Origin: Archilochus colubris | Lineage: Eukaryota; Chordata; Aves; Apodiformes; Trochilidae | Reading direction: 5' to 3' | NCBI GenBank assembly: GCA_023079485.1 | Contig: CM041084.1 | Location: forward strand, 68,295,709-68,359,708 | Length of the DNA: 64,000 nt | In this document: piece after piece, positions 50,159 to 62,467 of the stretch | Numbering within the stretch: position 1 is the stretch's first letter | How the letters are laid out: each line of letters begins with the position of its first letter | Program-made: the position numbers and the translations under genes | Notes under the pieces: generated by a model | What the model was told of the DNA's origin: nothing | Databases searched by the model: none | The model's input: the letters and a program-made list of their open reading frames with translations, nothing else

Positions 50159-51704
50159 ATCTTGTGAGGTTCTTGGTTCCTTCCACTCCTATTTGATAAA
50201 GAAAGTATTATTTGCTATATGCTAAAATACTCTGCTAATAGAGCAAATGGGGCTTAAAAATCAGAAGAATCTAATTATTCCAGTCACATCATTAACTGGG
50301 TATTAAAATAATTGTTGGTGTTGAATTTATTATGTATTTATTTTAAAAGCTTTCCTATTGCCAGAATTAGTCAGAATACAAGCAGGCAGCAAACAGGACC
50401 TAATATAGTTACATCAGAAAAAGACTAAGGAGTTGAAAACCAAAACTGCCTATTTTCTATGCACTCAGTTCTCAGCAGTTGTGAGGTTACTGAAAACCTT
50501 GATAATCCCCATCAAGACTGTTTCTTCAGTTTGCTTTAAGCAAGTATCAAGAGCGGGTTTAAGCAACTAGAAGTCAAAAGGTATGTTATAAGCTCACATC
50601 AAAACTACCCTAAATCAATGCTCCTGTAACAGGTTACCTCAGTACTCAAGAACCAAAGGTTGGCTGAGCTGATCCTGGCCACATCACTTCATTTGAATCC
50701 CTTGTCTACTGAAAATCAGCTACCTTTTCTAGCTGTATAGTGGTCAGGCTCAGGTGAAACAGTGATTCTTCTAATAATCCAGTGATCTTCCAAGAAAATG
50801 GTGCCATCTACACTTAATGAGTGTAAGATTCCAGTGTCAGAACCAGCATTTATTCAAAGAATATTTTCAAAGTTAAAGGTTCCAAATATTTATGAAAACA
50901 GTTGTTCTTGTGTTAGCACACAGCTGACAAGCATGCCATCACCTGTTGCAACACAAGACCACATTTGTATGGATTTGAAGGATTTCAAAGTGGCAGAAGT
51001 GTTCCCATTGGCACTGTAATGACCACCAACTGGCAAAGAAATTACCTAAGAAATATGTTCTTTTGCCTCATTTTTGACCTAAGTTATATTTAGCCATCTG
51101 ATCTTTGGCATTTAAACAATGACTCATAAGAAAAAAGCCTCCCTTCTCCCTTTTTATTCAGAGGAAATCTTGGAGCAAATCAGCATTTTGTTGGACAGGC
51201 ACCTTATTTTTAAAAAATTTTTTTTTTAAATTTCCTGGCTACTTTGCTTCCCGACATACACCCTGCATTTAAAAGTCACAAAGCCAGAAGTAACACTAGT
51301 CATGTCCAAGTTTCCCTAGCTAACTTTACCCAGACATCTCACCCTTTCTGGATGCTGATACAAGTCTGGGTCAGCTGAGGGGATTGCCATGCCAAGAATT
51401 GTACACAGGACTCTGAATCAGTGAATCCTGTGCAAGAGGAAAGCATCCAGTGTAGTGCTGCTGCCAGGGCAGACAATCCTTTCCAAGGGTCATCTCTCCT
51501 GTGTTCTGAGCTCACATCAAACATAACCTGAAGGAAAATGCAGGGCATTGGGCTGTTAATAAATGCATGCTCTGGGGGTGCTACAGAGGGGCTGCAGGAG
51601 GTGGAGGCAAACTGGGTGTGCTGTCTATTCAGGCTAAGGTTTGGCAGCTCTGCATACAGGGAAAAGGGGGGAAGAAAGTTAACTAACACAATATAGCCTG
51701 AAGC

Positions 51705-51739
51705 CATTATAATCTTCTGCAGTGCAGAAGATTATAATG
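51705..51739. repeat. 35-bp palindrome with 17-bp perfect arms
   Basis: 51705-51721 (CATTATAATCTTCTGCA) and 51723-51739 (TGCAGAAGATTATAATG) are perfect reverse complements around a single G at 51722. The structure could extrude as a DNA cruciform, or fold as an RNA hairpin once the central pairs open to form a loop. Such perfection is not expected by chance in 64 kb. It most likely arose by template switching. Confidence 0.93.
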
Positions 51740-54700
51740 TTCCTGTAGAACACTGAATCATTTCAGGGCTGCTGTAATCAGAAGCAACAAAGATAGAAAC
51801 CACTGGAAGGCTGTTCTCACTTTGTAAGAGACATATGAACACTTCCATACTGTGATGACTGTAAGTTACATCTACTGTGCTGATCACAGACCTCCACTTG
51901 TCACAGCATCCTCCCTAAGCCTGCTGGGACTCAAAGCAAAAAGGAAATCAGTGTAGTGTGACTGACAAGCAGAGATGTTAGAAGGCAGTGATCTAAGTGG
52001 TGGCACCTAATCACCTTCGTTTGTATATCCTCTTCCTAGTTCTAAAGCAAAAGAATTTTGTTGGGAGAGTTAGTTTCTGTATCCAAATTCATAACATCTA
52101 CTTAAACGTAAAGATATCTGACTGTATTTACAAAGCCTAACCAATCTCTTAAAAAGACTCAATTTCTCTTAATGTTTATTTCTTGCGGGCCGTAAGCCTC
52201 ATTGCATGAATATTCATAATTTAGCTAACAAAATTAATACTAAAGTGCTAAAATTATCAGTGTGCTAAAAATGATGGACCCTGATAGACAGGATTATTCT
52301 TTAACCCAACCCTGTTATCAGAATTTTATTTAAAGGACTGGCTATCCCTTTCAGTGCAGTCATACAACAGGTGACAACTAAACTGCAGGGTCACACTCTA
52401 CTCACCATTGGAATAATTTTTGCTCATCAGCCTGTGGGTAAGCTCTAAGCTCCAGTCATGCAGTTCACTCTTCTGTAAGACTCCTCAGGTATCTGGGTGT
52501 GCTATGGGACAACCCTCCACCCCTCCTTCCTGTGAAACACTAGCACATTCTCAGACAAATTGTCATCCTGAAAAGCAGCTGAAACAAATAAACAGTCTGA
52601 TTGAGAAGCAAAAAGTAGTAAACCGAGCATGGGTCAACTTGCAATAGATGTTTCCAGCTCCCTGCATACTGCAAGTTTTGGAGTTTTCTGCTTACTTGGG
52701 TTTTGCTAACTGCTCTAGGGGAGAAACTTGTAGCCCCACCTAAAGTGGCATTTAGGTCATGGGCAATGGAATTGTACATCTTTCTTCTGTATAGTCTTTC
52801 CATCTTATACGAGAATATATACCTGTATAGCTCTTAGGGGTCTGCTATCTGTTTCTCATACATGGTCCAAGGCTAAAGCTTTTTGTTCAGCCTAAGTACA
52901 TGGATGGTTTCCTAGCACCCATGAATCGCTGTCCAGGTTGTGAAAAGAATATTTTGGAGGGCTGCACCAACTCAGTGTGTTTGTCTCCTAGCACCTCAAA
53001 TCTTATTTAATTCTTCCATCTTATTTAACGCTTCCAATTAGAGCTCATGTCCTGTAATCATTACTTGTACTTTCAGTTTTCCAAAAGATCTTCAAGTAAC
53101 ATCCTGCCTCTTCTATAAAGGCTCATGGTGCTTCTAGGTTGCAGGACCAGCCTGCTATACTAGGCACATAGGCACATGCTTTCTCTCATGGTTCACCCCT
53201 CCAGGGAACACTGACTTCTTTCCCACATCTGCTTGAGCAGCCACACAGCACCTGTAAGCCCTGTTCAATCAGCTTGCCTCAGAGACAGTCACTTCTATAG
53301 CACAAAAACTGTGCTGCATATTTGGGAGGAGAAGGGGGCTATCTGCAAAGACTGAAATTACCCACATCTACTACTATTCATCTAATTCTTTTTTTCTCCT
53401 TAGGGGGTACTTGGAGTTGAGAAGAATTTGATTATTTCCTCAGTGCACTGACAGACAGCTCTGCAAAAACATGTTGCTTAATGTGCTTCTTTGGTCAGGT
53501 GTGTTCAGATTAGTAGTACACAGATGGAAGAAAAGCTCTATGACATTCAGCTGCTATCTCCTATCTGATAGCAGAGGATATCAGAGCACTGCATCTTATA
53601 GCCAGTAGCAGTTATTTGTGAAAGAACATAAGAACACAGCAAACATTCAGCAACATATACCATTCCTCTTATCCTTCTGGATTTTTTAAATCTGCAGCTC
53701 AGAGATTTTGCAAGGGCTGCGTGTTGTCTTTTGAGTTAAGTATTACTTGATTACTTCTTCTTCATGGTCTGAGATATCCCAATCTTTTAAAATTGAATAA
53801 CAGAAGTACATAAGAACTAAAGTCTCTTCACACTAGCATGGCTTTGGTATAATGATTTTTTTTTTCTGTGGAAAACAGTGTGAAATAATGCCTATCTGCT
53901 CTGTGTCTTAATTAAGATGAAAGCAGGGGGGTGAGAAGAAGAGGAAGGGATGAGTGATGTCTCTATTTGTAGATGACTTAATCTAAGACAAGACAAGACT
54001 CTTCAAAGTTCCATGGTTAAGACATAAAAAACAGGTAAACTAAGTAAAATCTTCCCAAATACACTGAAGTTCAAAGTGAAACTAACCAAACATCAGACTT
54101 AAGTCCAGAGTTCAGAAAAGGGATGCATCGTACAGTTTATGGTTTTAGTTTTCTAAGGATAAATCCTCATTTCTGAGCTCTTGCAAAAAGCAAATCAGTG
54201 CCAGCACGACTCCTTGTGTCCTATTTAACCTTCTGACAGCCTTATTCCTTTCATTTAGATCCCCATGGTGAAACTTTCATCCTTCACATTCTGATCATGG
54301 CCACAGCACACCTCATATTGCTTTCTCTTTATCCCTGCAGTCTCCCAAGCCAAACCTTCACCACCTGATGTTTTGGTTACTGCTGCATCTTTTGTGTGAC
54401 CTAGCCTACCTGTGCTCCCTGCTCAGGTCCATGCTCCTATCTCAGGTTGTCACGGTAGGACACAGGTCCATGCTCTACAGGGGTCAAAACAGTGGCTTGG
54501 ATCACTTGCCCAGCTCTGCCTGTGCGATTCTTCTGCTCACCCAGCACTTTCTCTCTGTCACACACAACCTTCCTGCCTTGGCTCCTAACTTGAAAATTCC
54601 CTGACAAGTGAACTTTATGTTGTCTGCTCTATGCAAATCTTTTTGTGTGCTTCTAATCAAAATCCTTCTCCTGCCACCTCCTTGTCACTTTCTTCCAAGT

Positions 54701-57700
54701 AGTGATACGCACAATGACTCTATGCAACTCATTCTGGAAAATCCCTAAAACTACTGCATCCCCTTCCTTTAGAGCTTTCTCCATGACAAATGGGCAGAGC
54801 AGATGGTAAAATAGGGTCTCAGCTAATAATCTGCTGTCATTTTTGTAAGTGTCTGCATGTTTATGATGTTCACATCACTACTTCAGGAGGATATATTCTC
54901 ACGTCACCACTGATGGATTAATTCCAAAGGCATCAAAGATCTGTATCAGACAACAACAACTGAGCTGCTCTGGGACAACCAGGAAAAAAAGCCAAGCATA
55001 AACTATGCAAGAACTGCATACAAATTCTCTTGAGAGGGACAAGAGCAACAGGGACAGAGCAACAGTCTTCTAGAAATGATTAAGCAGTCATTCATCTTGA
55101 TCATTTTTGGACCTTCCCCATAAAGCCACTGTTTTGAGAATTCTAATTAATTTGACACAATTTAGGTCAGAATGGCTTAGGACTAACAGGAATACTTAAA
55201 CTATCTCAAACAGAGGTTAGTGTAGACTGTGACACTGATACCAGTTTTATACAGGGCATGCTGACATACAGTCTCCATGATCAGCAGAATAAAAATTAAA
55301 AAAAAAAAATCAGTAATAACTTATCAGCATCACCTTGACCTCTTTTGCATCCCAATTAGTCTTGTTTCTTCATGTCAGCCACCTGTTACCTCCTGTGAGA
55401 TGCTACAGTCAAGATTTGTGATGTGAGGGCATGAATTTAACTTCACAAAGTTTTGGGTTTGCTGTCTTCCCCAGAACAGCTCAAAAAGTAGAATTTCCAC
55501 ACACACTCCCTTAGGGTCAGAGCAGAAGGCCACAAGTATTACAGATATCATCATCAAGTTCTGTCCTATAGAATTTTTTTATGAGATTGTCTGGATTCTA
55601 TAAATGCTCACATAAGAAAATTAGTATCAAGGACAAGAATTTTCACTGCAAAAACCAGAATGCTGTTTGTAATTTTCAGGTTAAGCCATGCAACACTTCC
55701 CTAAGATCTATGTAATGAAGAATTCCTATTAAGTTCTTCTCAAGAAAGACAGCATTTGAGATAATCTCACATCTAAACAATCTGCAGGCTCTGAAGCAAA
55801 CTCAGATTGTACGATGCAGAAATGCAGAAACAAGACCACTGGAAATTATCACTGCATTGCCTTTAAAGGGGCATCAAAAGATCAACTAATATGTGATAGA
55901 CAAACATTATAATGTCTGCCCTGGAATAGGGTGCAAAGTCTGCACTGACATTACTTTCCAGTCATACTTTTTGACCTGCTTACAATAAAACTGGTGCAGA
56001 GAGGAAGACACATCAGAACAGGAGCTAGGCACAGAGACCTATGAGTAGCTCAAAGTGGAAATAAGTCTTGATGTAGAGTCTGGTATTTCTAATTTTGTCA
56101 ACAAAAATACTGCCTCAGTATCAGATGGATGGAATTAGACAAGTTTGATCTTGCTAGTTGTATGGGCAATGTCTTTATGCCCATAAAAAGGGTCACCCTC
56201 ATGCAATTCATATGGACTTGATGGCAACACAAAACCTCTCCACATCTTCAATGAAATTTCACCTGAATTACTTTAACAGCAAGGGAGCAGACTTAAATTT
56301 TTCCCCCTTTCCACAGACTGTAAATACCTCTTGCTTTGCAGCAGGATGGAATGCAAAGGTGCCAAAAATAGATAAGTAAATGAAGCCGTCCCCATGTCCC
56401 ACCACCCACCCATTCTTGAGGGCTGTTTCATATCAGGAAATGTGTGAACTCTTGAGGGGAGAACAAACAAGATCTCATGAGACTGCAAACCTCTTCCAAA
56501 GGCCTAAATATACTGCAGATAAGAATCTAAAAAGACAGGAACTCCAGACATCTTGAGCTTTACCCTTCACTAGCTTCTGACTCAACTGGTTTAGGTGCTT
56601 TCTTCAAGAAGAGGAATTGAATGCACCCATGTGGACAACTCAGTTCCATTACGTGCCATGTTTCAGCTTGAAAATTATTTAGTTTCTTGCTGCAGAACAC
56701 CTCAGCTGGCGTTTCCCTGCTTCACGACTATAATGAAAACAACTCTGTAGCAAAGTGTATTTAAGCCAACTTAACTACTTGGCTTAGGTGGGTTTTTTAA
56801 AGTATTACTATTATTTTTCCTCTTAACTGATACATAGTTCTTTCATTATTCCATAGTCACAAAATCTTTTGTGTCTCTTTTTGAGGAATTAGACTCTTCT
56901 GCCCTTACTCTGTCAAAACATTCCTCCTTTCCACAGAGCCTTAGAAGAACATTCTTAAAACTTTAAGAGACTATTCATTTACATCTCTATTCAAACCATC
57001 TTGATCTATACATTTTGCTCACACCCCTTGAGGGCTTGTGTGCCTGAGAGTTATTAGCACAGTCCCCACACTGATGGTACGAACGTGTGAATGCTGAGTT
57101 CCCTCATTTTCCTCCCACTTTACAACTCAATAATTAACATTCTGCTTCCAGCACCAGGAATCAGAAATACTTAAGGACTAGAGCAGCTGAACAAATGAGA
57201 GAAGATACAAAGACACAAAGCAAGAGAGAGATTTTTCCACAAGAGAACTTGCCTGGTATCAAATCGTCTTGAAAGGGAGCAAACAATTTGGAGGCCACAT
57301 GAGATGCATTATGCACCCTATCTGCCTCACATCTCATGCTTGTACCACCTGACTATGATGGTCATTAATCCCAGGATCCTGAGTTTGGAAATTTTAGCTG
57401 ATGGGTGAATTGTCATAGAGTCTCCTGTCAGCTGCTATTTGTAGTGATTGCACTATGAGCTTGACATGCATTGCATTGTTCAGGCTGGTTTTGTTCTTTT
57501 TATTTTCCTTGGGCTGGTTGCCTCCTGGAACCTCTACTCTGCCTACTTCCTGAGGATTAAAGCATGTCTTCTGGGCAAGCAGACGCAGAGACCACCTGCA
57601 GATTCTGTTTATACATCCAGCCTTGTAGCCTGATTGATCTCACAATAGGACTGCATAATGTAAACACTTCATTATTCCACTAAAGGATATGTGCTGAACC

Positions 57701-60700
57701 ACCTCAGGTCGCCCCAACCAAGAGTCAGTTTTAGATGGTTAAAATCTGCTAAGCCACACCAAAAGAGGCTAAACAAAGGAAAATCTATCCTAGCAATTTC
57801 AAAGTCTCTAAGTTAAAATAATTAAATGCTATTAAATTGGGAAATTTACTCCTTTATTCCAGGATTTTGTCAACAAGCCTCAGCAGTGCTCAGGCCCATT
57901 GCTTCTGATGCACTGTTTCAGTGTACCTAATAACAACCAAACCCCAGATTATTCACAGGATTTATTTCTACTCTGAGACTAAGGCACCACAAATTCAGCC
58001 TTGCGAAACATGGGGGACCATCAGGAAATGGATGCCCAATTTTGACCCACCCAGGATCCACGTGGAGAGAAACAGGAGTGGAGGGTGACACCTTGGCTGT
58101 TTTCAGCATGGCATCTATGAATTGTGCTGCCTCTCCAGCTGGCAAAAGAGAAGGGTAAAGTGTAAAAGTAGGGTGGGACTTTTCTGTTCTTCCCAGACCA
58201 CAGAAGAAAAAAAAGTATCCCAGTACTTCCTACAGGAATTTTATATTGGTATTTCTTTTTGCCAGACAAAAAAACGTGGAAAAGATGTCAATGCCCACCC
58301 CCAGATTTTGGGAGTGCAGTCATTGTCTGTACCTGAGCCAGCACAGAGAAGCTCTTAGTGCTTCCTGCACTGAATCCTTTATCACCTCTCCCCCTCTGCT
58401 CAGTAGCAAATTCCTCCTCTTGGAGTAAAAGGACAAGTCAAGGGCAGAGTCGAGGCCATAACATTGCATATCCTGGAACTTGGGGTTCAGCTCTTATGAG
58501 TATTTCAACATCTCTCTTGTGGTTTGTTTCCCTCCGGGATTTGTTTGTTGGTTGTTTTGTTTATTTAACAGTGTTAATTAAAAACTAAAGGCACACCCAG
58601 CTGAAGCGAGGCGAGGTAATCTGAGGAATTGCCCAAGTTCCTCAAGAGGGAAGAGAAATTTGCCCTGAATTCAGGTAGGTAGCTATAAATAATGTAAGCA
58701 CAGAAAAATATAGAGTACATCAATGTCTGTAATATACTCTGCACACATCTCAGACTGCTTCTGAAATCATAAACCAAAATGATAGAATTTAATTAAACTT
58801 TAAACAGAAACAGCCCATTTTGATTAGTAAACAAGGCATGAACATGCACAGATTGTCATTGTATCTGTTGAACTGGGCATTCACAGCCTCAGAACAAAAA
58901 AAGCAACCATAAGGTCTTGATTGAATAAAGGACATGAGCAAGGCATGTAACCACTTACTAAGGTCAGTGACACTTTAAACACATAAATACTTACATGCTT
59001 CACAGAATCAGAGCTTAATTGTTCAGCAAATTGCAATAGTTTGGTGTTTACACTGAGCAGATTATCAACTGAAATACATTTAAAACCAACAAAAAAACCT
59101 CCACCACTTTCCTGTTTTGGATCACACTGGAGGCCCTCAACAAGATAATCTGTGGTACTTTAGGTGGCCTGAGTGTGCTGTAAACTGGATATCATTAACC
59201 TATTCGCTAGTGCTAACCTTAATTTTTTATGTCAGGGACCTAAATTTAATTCCCTAAATTCACATATATATTAGTAAGCATGAATACTTCAAACTCTGAG
59301 AATTCTCCAAATCTCTAAAGTCACACTAAGATCATTCCAATCCTAAAAGTAGGTTCCTATCCTTCCAATCTAGACTCCCACAAAATAAACATTAAAAGAC
59401 ACTTCAGAATTGGAGGAAAAAAAAAACACAAACAGAAAGACAAGCTCAGAATCTATATAGAAGAGCCTTTATGTTAGAAGAAAAAAAATTGTTTTCATTT
59501 GACAGAGGACAGATATACCCAAGACTTTAAACATGGCATCAGCTTTAGTCCAGGAAGGACTTCCGCCCACAAGCTTGGATAGATAGAGCAGCTTTAAAGA
59601 AATGCTCTGGGATAGAATTTTCCCTGAATTTCTCTTAGTAAACTTAATCCTTGGGAGGTTCTTTTTATTTATACAAAACTATACAGCTTATCCTACCTTT
59701 ACTAGCAACTTCTTGGAGGAATAGCTCCTTACTGTGTTAATTGTTCCACAATTTTATTTGAAAGAAAGCCCATATTGCAAGAAAGGAAATGGAAGCTGAC
59801 TCTGAATTCCTATATGCATTGTGCTGCATCTCCCTTCTTTAAACCACTGGAAGTTTAAAGCTATCTAAACCAAGAGCTGGATCAATTCCCCACCAGAAAC
59901 AAATAAACAAAAAAACCCAAACAAAAACAACAACAAAAACCCACCAAAACCCCACAACTCACTAACATGTAAAAAAAACATTTTCACAGCTGAATTTCTC
60001 ACAAGGTCAGGCCTGCTCCTGACATTGCCTCCAGTTGGTACTTACCTCTGCTGCTGCAGAAGCAAGGCATTTTCTCCTGGACCTTGCTGGCACTATTCAA
60101 ACACAGCCAGGACAGTAGCTCTCCTTGAAAACTTTGCTGACACCATCCTTACACTCACAGAACACACTCCACATTGTAAAAGCACCCTTGTTGCCTGAAA
60201 AAAGGAGCAGTGCTGTGCTGAGGCATAAAAGATGTGTGTTGGAGAAGTCCTCCCTCCTGCACCTGCCCCAGCAGCTGAACTTCATCAAATCATTTGAGCT
60301 TTCTGGGCCTCAGCTTCTTCTTCTGTGAGCTGAGGAGTAAATACCTCAGAACCAAAGTTTGACAAGACAATGCTTTATAGTATTCCTAACACAACCTGAA
60401 ATCTCCCGCACAATAGAAATTCCTCTCGGGGAATAGATCTGTAGAGCTTAATGGAGATTTATTTATTTTTAAGAGTTGCATATCTATAATTCAATTAATT
60501 CTGACTAAAGTGTCCAGACTTGTTCTTTGTGGTCTTTTCTTATGCCAAATAGCTTTTAACTTGCTTTCACTGTAAAAACTTTCCCACAATTTTAGGGCCT
60601 GTCTTGCAATCCCAAAGCAGATAAATTCTGATTTGTGCTCTCTCCTAAATTTGCAGCAGCAGAGAGGAAAAATGTTGTTTTCTCTTTGCTGTTGAGCAAT

Positions 60701-60712
60701 GAAATCCTCATT
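51740..60712. other. Non-coding DNA, no gene recognised
   Basis: About 9 kb. The segment 52170-52275 is a candidate conserved AT-rich element. A C-rich stretch near 54.3-54.6 kb includes CAGGTCCATGCTC twice. An A-rich tract lies at 59896-59956. Frames such as 57927-58358 overlap on both strands without recognisable content. I see no LTR or CR1 terminus. Confidence 0.5.
59896..59956. repeat. A-rich, C-interrupted tract
   Basis: AAACAAAT/AAACCC-type A-rich sequence on the plus strand. Confidence 0.8.
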
Positions 60713-60873
60713 TTGTGGCTGCCCCCTCCCTGGAAGTGTTCGAAGGCCAGACTGGATGGGGCTTCGAGCAACCCAGTCTAGTGAAAGCGTCCCTGCCCTC
60801 AGCAGGGTGCCTGACACTAGGTGTATCTTTAAGGTCTCTTCCAACTCAAACCATTCCACAATTCTATGATTAT
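60713..60873 (+). mobile_element. CR1 LINE 3'-end fragment
   Basis: The order of blocks is that of a CR1 3' end. GTGGCTGCCCCCTCCCTGG comes first, then GAAGTGTTCGAAGGCCAG, CTGGATGGGGCTTCGAGCAA, a TCTAGTG...TCCCTGCCC block, TCTTTAAGGTCTCTTCCAAC, CTCAAACCATTCC and TTCTATGATTA. The first part corresponds to the last codons of ORF2 (the PSLEVFE... block) and the rest to the 3' untranslated region. The copy is about 160 bp, 5'-truncated and moderately diverged. Confidence 0.92.
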
Positions 60874-62400
60874 CACTTTCCCCTCTTTTCTTCAACACGC
60901 AGTGCTGGTGGAGCTGGTCAGCAAAGCTGCTGTTCTGAGCCCCTGTATGACACAGAGCAGAAGGAACAGCACTGCCAGGTTGGCAGCCTCTGCTGGAACA
61001 GCATCCCTCTTACAAAATGCATCTGGGAGGACTGGCTGGAAATGCAAATCTGTGGAACATCAGTGTTATTATAGATGAAGCTAAGCCACAGGTTTGGAAT
61101 CCAAATCTGAATTTATTTCTAAATTGAAGAACCAGGGAGTTGTTTCAATGCTTTGTAGAAACAAAGAGCCATGAGGTTTTGATCTGAATCAGAAAACTCA
61201 GGCGTGTTCAGAGCCTGGCTTTTGGTTTGGGCCCTATGCCTAATCACAGCTGGTTATAAAATGATTACTCACCACTGCTTGTCCAGGTCATTCATCTTGC
61301 AGCCTCTGCTACTTCTGTGCTGTTATGTATACTTGGCATTCTCTGCTTGTTTATGTCCATGATCAGGTAAATCTAAATGTATATTGCGCTTTCACGCAAA
61401 GGAGCTAAAACATTGGATGGGAGGTTGGGGGAACCACCTCAGACAGTGCAGTTTCTCCTTTCTGACATCCACAGAGAGCCACAAACTATAGGTGTTTTGT
61501 ATAAAAGCAGAGTTCTCCAGTTACTTGAAGTGAGCTGCTATTTCATGTACCGTGCAGAGTTTTTCTTTGTTGGTGCTACCACTTTATAGTGTTCAAAAAT
61601 AACCCAAACAGGTTAGGTAGTAACCAAGATATTATCTGAGTAAATTTTACCTCAGGGAATTCCTTCAGAGTCAAAAATGTTTCAGTCTGTCTGCACGAAT
61701 GTGGCCTCAAGGAAGATTTTACAAGCAAACAAGTTGAAGAGCACAAAAAAGCAGGCAAATGTGGAAAGGGGGGAAAGAACAAAAAAATTTGCTACACATT
61801 TTAGCAGCTATGTTTTTAATACCTTGGTACTGAAATTTGTCTGCCTTTGCAAAAAAAAAAAAAAAATGAAAATACATCTGGGCTTTTGTAAAATTGACAG
61901 CTTGCTTGTTTTGGTTTTGTAAGAGGCATAGGCAGGTCCAAACAAAAATCTCAGTTCCAAACACCATTTGTGGTAGGAAGAATCAAACTCCCAGAATACA
62001 AGCACTCCTTTAATTTGAGTACTTTACAATCCAAATCCTCTTGTGTCTCTGGATTACACTGCTGGGCATTGTCTGACCATAAAGCCAATTTAATTTTCCA
62101 GAGCACGGATGATCTTTCAGTGCTTTTGAGTTGATCTAGAGATTTTTACAGCACTCATTTCTTCTACTGCCAGTTTAATAAGGAAAATAACTTAAGCCAG
62201 AGGTGTCTGTGTCCCTTGGTAACCTTGATCTGCATATATAGCCTATTGTGTTCACAGAAGGCTAGTTAAAGTTAGGACACAGCCAGTTTTCTATCTTACT
62301 GTCTTCTGATCCCTACCCTTTTCATACCTGCAGATCCCACCTTCTACCCCTGCCCTTCTACCCCTAGTAAGACCAAAACTTTAGGACATACACCTACTGC
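60874..62400. other. Non-coding DNA between two CR1 ends
   Basis: No gene is recognised. Two overlapping short frames at 60866-61078 begin inside the neighbouring CR1 end or just after it and have no known domain. An A16 run lies at 61851-61866, and a 12-bp repeat pair with 14-bp spacing starts at 62340 (CCTTCTACCCCT). Confidence 0.5.
61851..61866. repeat. A16 run
   Basis: A homopolymer run with no polyadenylation signal upstream. Confidence 0.9.
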
Positions 62401-62467
62401 AGGACGGTTGGACTAGATGACCTTAAGAGGTCCCTTCCAACCCAAATTATTCTCTGACTCTATGATT
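62401..62467 (+). mobile_element. CR1 LINE 3'-end fragment (about 67 bp)
   Basis: GGTTGGACTAGATGACCTTA, then AGAGGTCCCTTCCAACCC, then ATTATTCTCTGACTCTATGA. This is the very end of a CR1 with only the terminal untranslated part present. The sequence is close to the usual consensus, so it is a relatively young but extremely short insertion. Confidence 0.9.

Larger units (their letters stand above)
45160..51704. other. Non-coding DNA, no gene recognised
   Basis: About 6.5 kb. It contains an A-rich tract at 48291-48318 and a 160-bp A-rich tract at 49997-50158. The stretch 48600-48900 is complex AT-rich sequence with a possible conserved look that cannot be tested here. No retroelement terminus or protein-like frame was found. 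Confidence 0.5.

Noticed and set aside
7565..54638. ATGCAAAT octamers at several places (about 7565, 23446, 48931, 54631, and the reverse at 20047 and 47792)
   Set aside because: The number is close to what this base composition gives by chance, and they do not cluster.
60491..60898. Minus-strand 135-codon frame
   Set aside because: About 160 bp of it is antisense to a CR1 3' end, and the rest is unrecognised.
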